From Candidatus Omnitrophota bacterium (lineage in GTDB: Bacteria > Omnitrophota > Gorgyraeia > Zapsychrales > JANLHA01), in NCBI GenBank assembly GCA_024653845.1, contig JANLHA010000023.1, forward strand, positions 1-7,018: 7,018 nt of DNA, written 5' to 3'. Below, in pieces: positions 3,466 through 7,018 of this stretch; within the stretch, counting starts at the first letter, position 1; every line of letters begins with the position of its first letter. The notes beneath the pieces were generated by a model. That model did not search any database. It was not told where the DNA came from and saw nothing but the letters and a program-made list of their open reading frames with translations. A program made the position numbers and the translations under genes.

Positions 3466-6417
3466 CTACAAAGAAGACACTGCAGAAACCTTGCGGTGAA
3501 TTGGTGAAATCCGAATCGAAAGTTGGTTTCGTTTTAAAAATCGTAAAGCTGCAATGCGTAAATCCGTGGGCGTTAAAACAGCTTGCCCTCTCTGCCCTGG
3601 AATGACATCGACGGGAAGAAGAGCAAAACCATTGGTTTCCTCCGGACCGGGTCCAGCATGAGAGCCATTCTCGATGGGGAAGGTCATGGGTTTATGGCCT
3701 GGTCGAAATCCCATGAAAGTGAAATCACCTGCATTGGGATGATGGCAGACACGGATTAAATCTTCGGTGACTAGGGTCAAATATGGGTGGTCATCTCCTA
3801 GAATTTTCTTAGCATCTTGCGGCAGACTGAATTCTCCTTCTTCAGTCCAAACGCGGACTGATTTCTGTTCTTCCGGCAACATGAGAACAGGAATTTTCGC
3901 CTTATCAACCAACTCTCGTGCAAACCGATGCTTCTCTTCTGGACTCATCCCTCGTGGCAAATAAATATTTCCCGTCGGCCCAATCGCCGTAACGATGAGC
4001 TTCTTCTCTAAAAAATCATCTTGAACATAACTTGTATCACTAAAATTTTTATCAATAAAAGAAAGCCCTAAAAAACGAACACGCTGCAGCTGTTCTCCAT
4101 TTTTATCCAAAGGCCAAAAATCGGCTGTTGCATCAAACTCTTTAAAAACTTCGGCCACAGCCTCTTGAACACTCCGATTGTATTCCATCATATAGGAAAC
4201 CGTGTCTTCCTGCCCATGATCCGAATAAATCCAAACATCGTAACTGCGACGGGAGGAATGCACTGCCTTGCGATAAATTTTCTCAATGACGTGATCAATT
4301 CCTTCCAACGACCAATGAGCGGATTTCGATGACGGACCGCGGTTATGCGCATGTTCATCATACCCTAATAAATTCAAATGAATAATGGGTAACCCTCGCA
4401 CAATATCAATTTTCGCTCCCAGAGTCACCAGCTCCCGCAGAAGAACACAAATCAGCGCACGAAGATAAATGAACTTCAATTCTTTCTTAAAATTCTCCCC
4501 TTTAAAAATTCCCCGTCCGAAGTCAACAATCCCCAAGATCATCTCCCATAGGGTCAGCACCAACATCTGCACAACCGATGGGAATTGAGTTAAAACTAAA
4601 ATAACAAGATTGATGGGATTGACTTCCTTCCAAATTTTGCTCCACCCTAAAGACGTGGCACAAAAATGCGATTCTTGAGCGCCCCCCGAATAAATATTCG
4701 AATACGAACTTCCTCCTTCTAAAAGCCCCTGTCCCTCTCGTGCCAGTCGTGCTTCGATTTCAAGCACCGCTTCGCTGCTATACATTCGAAAAATCTTTCT
4801 GTTTTGCCGATCGAAAAATGCAAAAGCCGGAACAATCTGTTTGACGCCATAAAATAATTCGCCTTGAACTGCTGGGGTACTCGACGGTAAACCAGGGTAA
4901 TGGGGATAAAGCTGGTAGTACTTCTTTTGAAGAAGACCTTTTAAAAAAGGCATTTCATGATTAACAAACGCTTTTTTGAGCTGCAGTCCAGAAAAACCAT
5001 CAATCTGGATAAGCACAAGTCCGGGTTCTGCCTCTGCCCCTTCCACGCGGGGAAGATGCAAAAGCCTCGCGGACCATTCACTTAAAGATAACAATCGAGG
5101 CAATTTTACCAAAAAACTTTTGGTTTTCTTTTTTATCGGTTTATTGGAATTTGGGCTTCCCGTCATGGCCGCACCGCCAGCGTACATCATATTCTTAAAC
5201 ATGTCCCACTCATTCCTGAGACGATCCCCAAGAGAAGACCAAGCACTATCTTTACGATCAGGCGAGACGTATTCTTTAACCCTGACCTCTTGATAAATTC
5301 TGAGCATCTTTTTAGCGCAAAGATCACTTGCAAATTCTTTTGTCGTCACTACTGCATTTTTCTTTATCTGTTGGAATTCAGCGAAAGGTTGATTCAGGCA
5401 CCATGAGAGCGCCTCTAAAAACAAACTCTGGTTTTCTCCAAAAATTAACCGTCCGTTGTAGCCATCTTTAACAACTTCACGCACCCCCGGGGCATCAATC
5501 GCCACGACCGGCAACGCTGCGGCCATCGCTTCCACCAAAACAATCCCCTGCGTCTCAGTCAAGGAGGCGAACGCAAAGATATTCATTGCATGATAACAGT
5601 CAACCAAATCTTGATCCTTAAGAACACCCGCCAAATGCAGTCGTTTCCCAACTCCTTGCTCGTCAAATATTTTTCTGATCAGATCCTCTAATGGCCCTTC
5701 TCCTACAACCAAAAAATGCGCCTTCATTTCTTTAGTTAAATAAGCCGCAACGCTGCGGCTCAAAAATTCTAAATTTTTTTCTAAAGCCAGCCGACCGACA
5801 TAACCAATAACAATCGAATCTAAAGGAATCCTCATGCTTTTACGAATCCGCCTTCCTTCTCCTTTAGAAAATTTCTGCAAATTCACACCCGTTGGGACCA
5901 CTTCCATCAGTGTCTTAACACCTCGCTCTAAAAGCAGAGCGCGAACACTTTCGCTAGGAACAATCACCTGGTTAACCAAATTCGCGTAACCCGTAAAAAG
6001 CTCAATGATAAAATGCTTGATCCCTTCATTTTGGACCGGCAGATAATGCATGTGTTGTTCAAACATCGTATGATAAGTAAACACCAAGGGAATACGAAAT
6101 TGACTGCTCAATCGTAACGCAATGTCTCCCATCCAAAAAGGATGGTGGCAATGAATGATATCCGGCATAAAAGTTTTCATCAGTTCCGGTAAAAGGCTCG
6201 ACATTGGTAGAGCAATCGAAAATTCCGAATGGTTAAATTTTTGAATGGCCCGCAGACGCACCACACCAACTTCGTCGGGCGGCGCACCCTCACATTCGGG
6301 GGCGACAATAACGACATCATGACCCAATTTTTCAAACTCCGCTGTAAATGAACGGATCGATTCTTCGATTCCTCCTACCATGGGTGCATAAGTGTTTGTC
6401 ATCATCAGAATTTTCAT
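3466..6417 (-). CDS. Fusion of GT4 glycosyltransferase and alkaline-phosphatase-superfamily domain
   Basis: Residues 1-380 are a GT-B fold, family GT4 glycosyltransferase: N-terminal loop GGIEES (15-20), HCHHPFWMG (89-97), GRLALEKN (208-215; R209 and K214 typically hold the donor phosphates), and the EX7E motif E288-TQGIVLV-E296. The ETQG form is reminiscent of diacylglycerol glucosyltransferases. Residues 380-460 are a polar, basic linker. Residues 465-960 are an alkaline-phosphatase/type I phosphodiesterase domain: IDG with metal ligand D473, PSSTPA with a nucleophile at S512-T514, GYDEHAH (D687, H691), SDHGQE (D733, H734) and GSHAGPG (H920). All expected metal ligands are present. From memory, the second half resembles stand-alone actinobacterial phosphatase-family proteins containing GGSSYSN. 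The likely role is synthesis plus remodelling of an envelope glycolipid or polysaccharide. The start overlaps the GtrA stop by one base (TAATG), with AGGGG seven bases upstream, so translation is probably coupled. Confidence 0.88.
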   Translation of the reverse strand: MKILMMTNTYAPMVGGIEESIRSFTAEFEKLGHDVVIVAPECEGAPPDEVGVVRLRAIQKFNHSEFSIALPMSSLLPELMKTFMPDIIHCHHPFWMGDIALRLSSQFRIPLVFTYHTMFEQHMHYLPVQNEGIKHFIIELFTGYANLVNQVIVPSESVRALLLERGVKTLMEVVPTGVNLQKFSKGEGRRIRKSMRIPLDSIVIGYVGRLALEKNLEFLSRSVAAYLTKEMKAHFLVVGEGPLEDLIRKIFDEQGVGKRLHLAGVLKDQDLVDCYHAMNIFAFASLTETQGIVLVEAMAAALPVVAIDAPGVREVVKDGYNGRLIFGENQSLFLEALSWCLNQPFAEFQQIKKNAVVTTKEFASDLCAKKMLRIYQEVRVKEYVSPDRKDSAWSSLGDRLRNEWDMFKNMMYAGGAAMTGSPNSNKPIKKKTKSFLVKLPRLLSLSEWSARLLHLPRVEGAEAEPGLVLIQIDGFSGLQLKKAFVNHEMPFLKGLLQKKYYQLYPHYPGLPSSTPAVQGELFYGVKQIVPAFAFFDRQNRKIFRMYSSEAVLEIEARLAREGQGLLEGGSSYSNIYSGGAQESHFCATSLGWSKIWKEVNPINLVILVLTQFPSVVQMLVLTLWEMILGIVDFGRGIFKGENFKKELKFIYLRALICVLLRELVTLGAKIDIVRGLPIIHLNLLGYDEHAHNRGPSSKSAHWSLEGIDHVIEKIYRKAVHSSRRSYDVWIYSDHGQEDTVSYMMEYNRSVQEAVAEVFKEFDATADFWPLDKNGEQLQRVRFLGLSFIDKNFSDTSYVQDDFLEKKLIVTAIGPTGNIYLPRGMSPEEKHRFARELVDKAKIPVLMLPEEQKSVRVWTEEGEFSLPQDAKKILGDDHPYLTLVTEDLIRVCHHPNAGDFTFMGFRPGHKPMTFPIENGSHAGPGPEETNGFALLPVDVIPGQRGQAVLTPTDLRIAALRFLKRNQLSIRISPIHRKVSAVSSL

Positions 6418-6818
6418 TATTGTTCCCCTATTTGCTGCCCCTTCAACTGAGCTCTAAAAACCCACCATTTGTATCCAATAAAAGTCACCAAGCCTGATGA
6501 CATCGAGGCAATAACTAAAGCTAAAAAAACAGCGCTCGGCCACAAGCTGAGAATATGTTGATTGATGAAAATATTGATTCCTAAAGCTAAAAAATTAATG
6601 AGTGTATAACGAACAAGTTCAGCAAGCGATGGGTGCTTGTACTTAAATGTCCAATATTTATTAAACAAATACGCGACAATCCCTGCGCAAATAAAAGAAA
6701 TTCCCGCCGATAAGTTGAAAGATAAGAAACAAATTAGAAGATAATAAATGCCAAAGTGTATTGCACCAACAACAGTCCCTGCAATGGAAAATCGGATGAT
6801 TTCTTTTCTTATATTCAT
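6417..6818 (-). CDS. GtrA-family polytopic membrane protein
   Basis: The 133 residues form four predicted membrane helices (about 8-31, 36-53, 70-90 and 95-115), the standard size and layout of GtrA (PF04138). Family signatures are N53-KYWTFK after helix 2 and YKWWVFR (116-122) after helix 4. GtrA proteins are thought to move lipid-linked sugars, typically undecaprenyl-phosphate-glucose, across the inner membrane for glycosylation of surface polymers. The gene starts 8 bases after the GH1 stop, and its AGGA ribosome binding site (6828-6825) overlaps that stop codon. Its own stop overlaps the start of the GT4/phosphatase gene. This packing supports a joint role, with the glycosyltransferase half of the neighbour as the natural partner. 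The specific sugar is unknown. Confidence 0.9.
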   Translation of the reverse strand: MNIRKEIIRFSIAGTVVGAIHFGIYYLLICFLSFNLSAGISFICAGIVAYLFNKYWTFKYKHPSLAELVRYTLINFLALGINIFINQHILSLWPSAVFLALVIASMSSGLVTFIGYKWWVFRAQLKGQQIGEQ

Positions 6819-6826
6819 ATCGTTTC

Positions 6827-7018
6827 CTAGAAATTAATTTTTCCTGAACGAATGATCTCCTCGAACTTTCTTGCCGAGGCTCGAATCTTTCGTTCCTGCG
6901 TTGCATAATTCACCTCGATCAATCCGAATCTAGGAACAAACCCTTCCGCCCATTCATAATTATCCAACAGCGACCAATAAAGATAACCAATCACGGGCGC
7001 ACCCTCTTCCATCGCGAG
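6827..7018 (-). CDS. GH1 family beta-glucosidase, C-terminal fragment
   Basis: The last 63 residues of a protein that begins beyond the right edge are visible; the frame stays open to base 7018. The segment [20 protein letters not shown] followed by [12 protein letters not shown] is the highly conserved C-terminal block of glycoside hydrolase family 1. There the Glu-Trp pair of NYEW helps hold the sugar in the -1 subsite. It ends in a typical family tail ([10 protein letters not shown]). The catalytic acid and nucleophile lie upstream and cannot be checked. Family GH1 retaining enzymes hydrolyse beta-glucosides and related glycosides. The close link to GtrA and a glycosyltransferase suggests work on an endogenous glycan or glycoside, though scavenging of plant or algal sugars is equally possible. 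Confidence 0.95.
   Translation of the reverse strand, partial: LAMEEGAPVIGYLYWSLLDNYEWAEGFVPRFGLIEVNYATQERKIRASARKFEEIIRSGKINF

Noticed and set aside
3229..3605. Plus-strand open frames running antisense over the lipoprotein start and the 3' end of the glycosyltransferase gene
   Set aside because: They have no recognisable domain or ribosome binding site and overlap better-supported minus-strand genes and a promoter candidate.
4976..5293. Plus-strand 105-codon open frame inside the GT4/phosphatase gene
   Set aside because: It lies wholly antisense to a well-supported coding sequence with catalytic motifs; its translation shows no family features.
6661..6906. Minus-strand frame bridging the GH1 and GtrA genes
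   Set aside because: It is out of frame with both clear family members and reads as low-information basic sequence.

Overview
The window carries seven complete or partial-but-clear protein genes plus one cut gene at the left edge, all on the minus strand, so transcription runs from right to left. The DNA is moderately AT-rich. A lipobox protein with an OmpA-like domain points to a diderm (Gram-negative type) bacterium. The mix of genes (a glycosyltransferase/phosphatase fusion, a collagen-like lipoprotein, a COG0731-type radical SAM protein) would fit an uncultured lineage such as Omnitrophota or a relative, but this placement is a weak guess and no marker gene is present.

Right block (7018 to 3466): an envelope-sugar operon. 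It holds the C-terminal end of a GH1 beta-glucosidase, a small GtrA-family membrane protein that starts 8 bases after the GH1 stop, and a 983-residue protein whose start codon overlaps the GtrA stop by one base. That large protein joins a GT4 glycosyltransferase to an alkaline-phosphatase-superfamily domain; the key residues of both halves look intact. The tight packing argues for one transcript and for a shared role in making or remodelling a cell-envelope glycan or glycolipid.

Middle block (3465 to 1435): a promoter candidate, then a lipoprotein made of a lipid anchor, a collagen-like stalk and an OmpA-like C-terminal domain. The stalk is built on an exact 29-residue period: eight Gly-X-Y triplets followed by one five-residue break, six times over. 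A 95-base gap containing a 14-bp stem-loop separates it from an orphan, sensor-less histidine kinase.

Left block (1434 to 1): a strong sigma-70-like promoter with two inverted repeats around it drives a gene for an Rrf2/IscR-type Fe-S regulator. This is followed by a gene for a protein with a pyruvate-kinase-C-terminal-like fold (COG1751-like) and then the first 51 codons of a COG0731-type radical SAM enzyme with its CxxxCxxC cluster motif. The last gene is cut by the window edge. The order suggests an Fe-S- or redox-responsive unit of unknown function.

No tRNA, rRNA, CRISPR array, insertion sequence or convincing plus-strand gene was seen. No gene-free stretch exceeds 300 bases; the longest (1231-1434) is described below.
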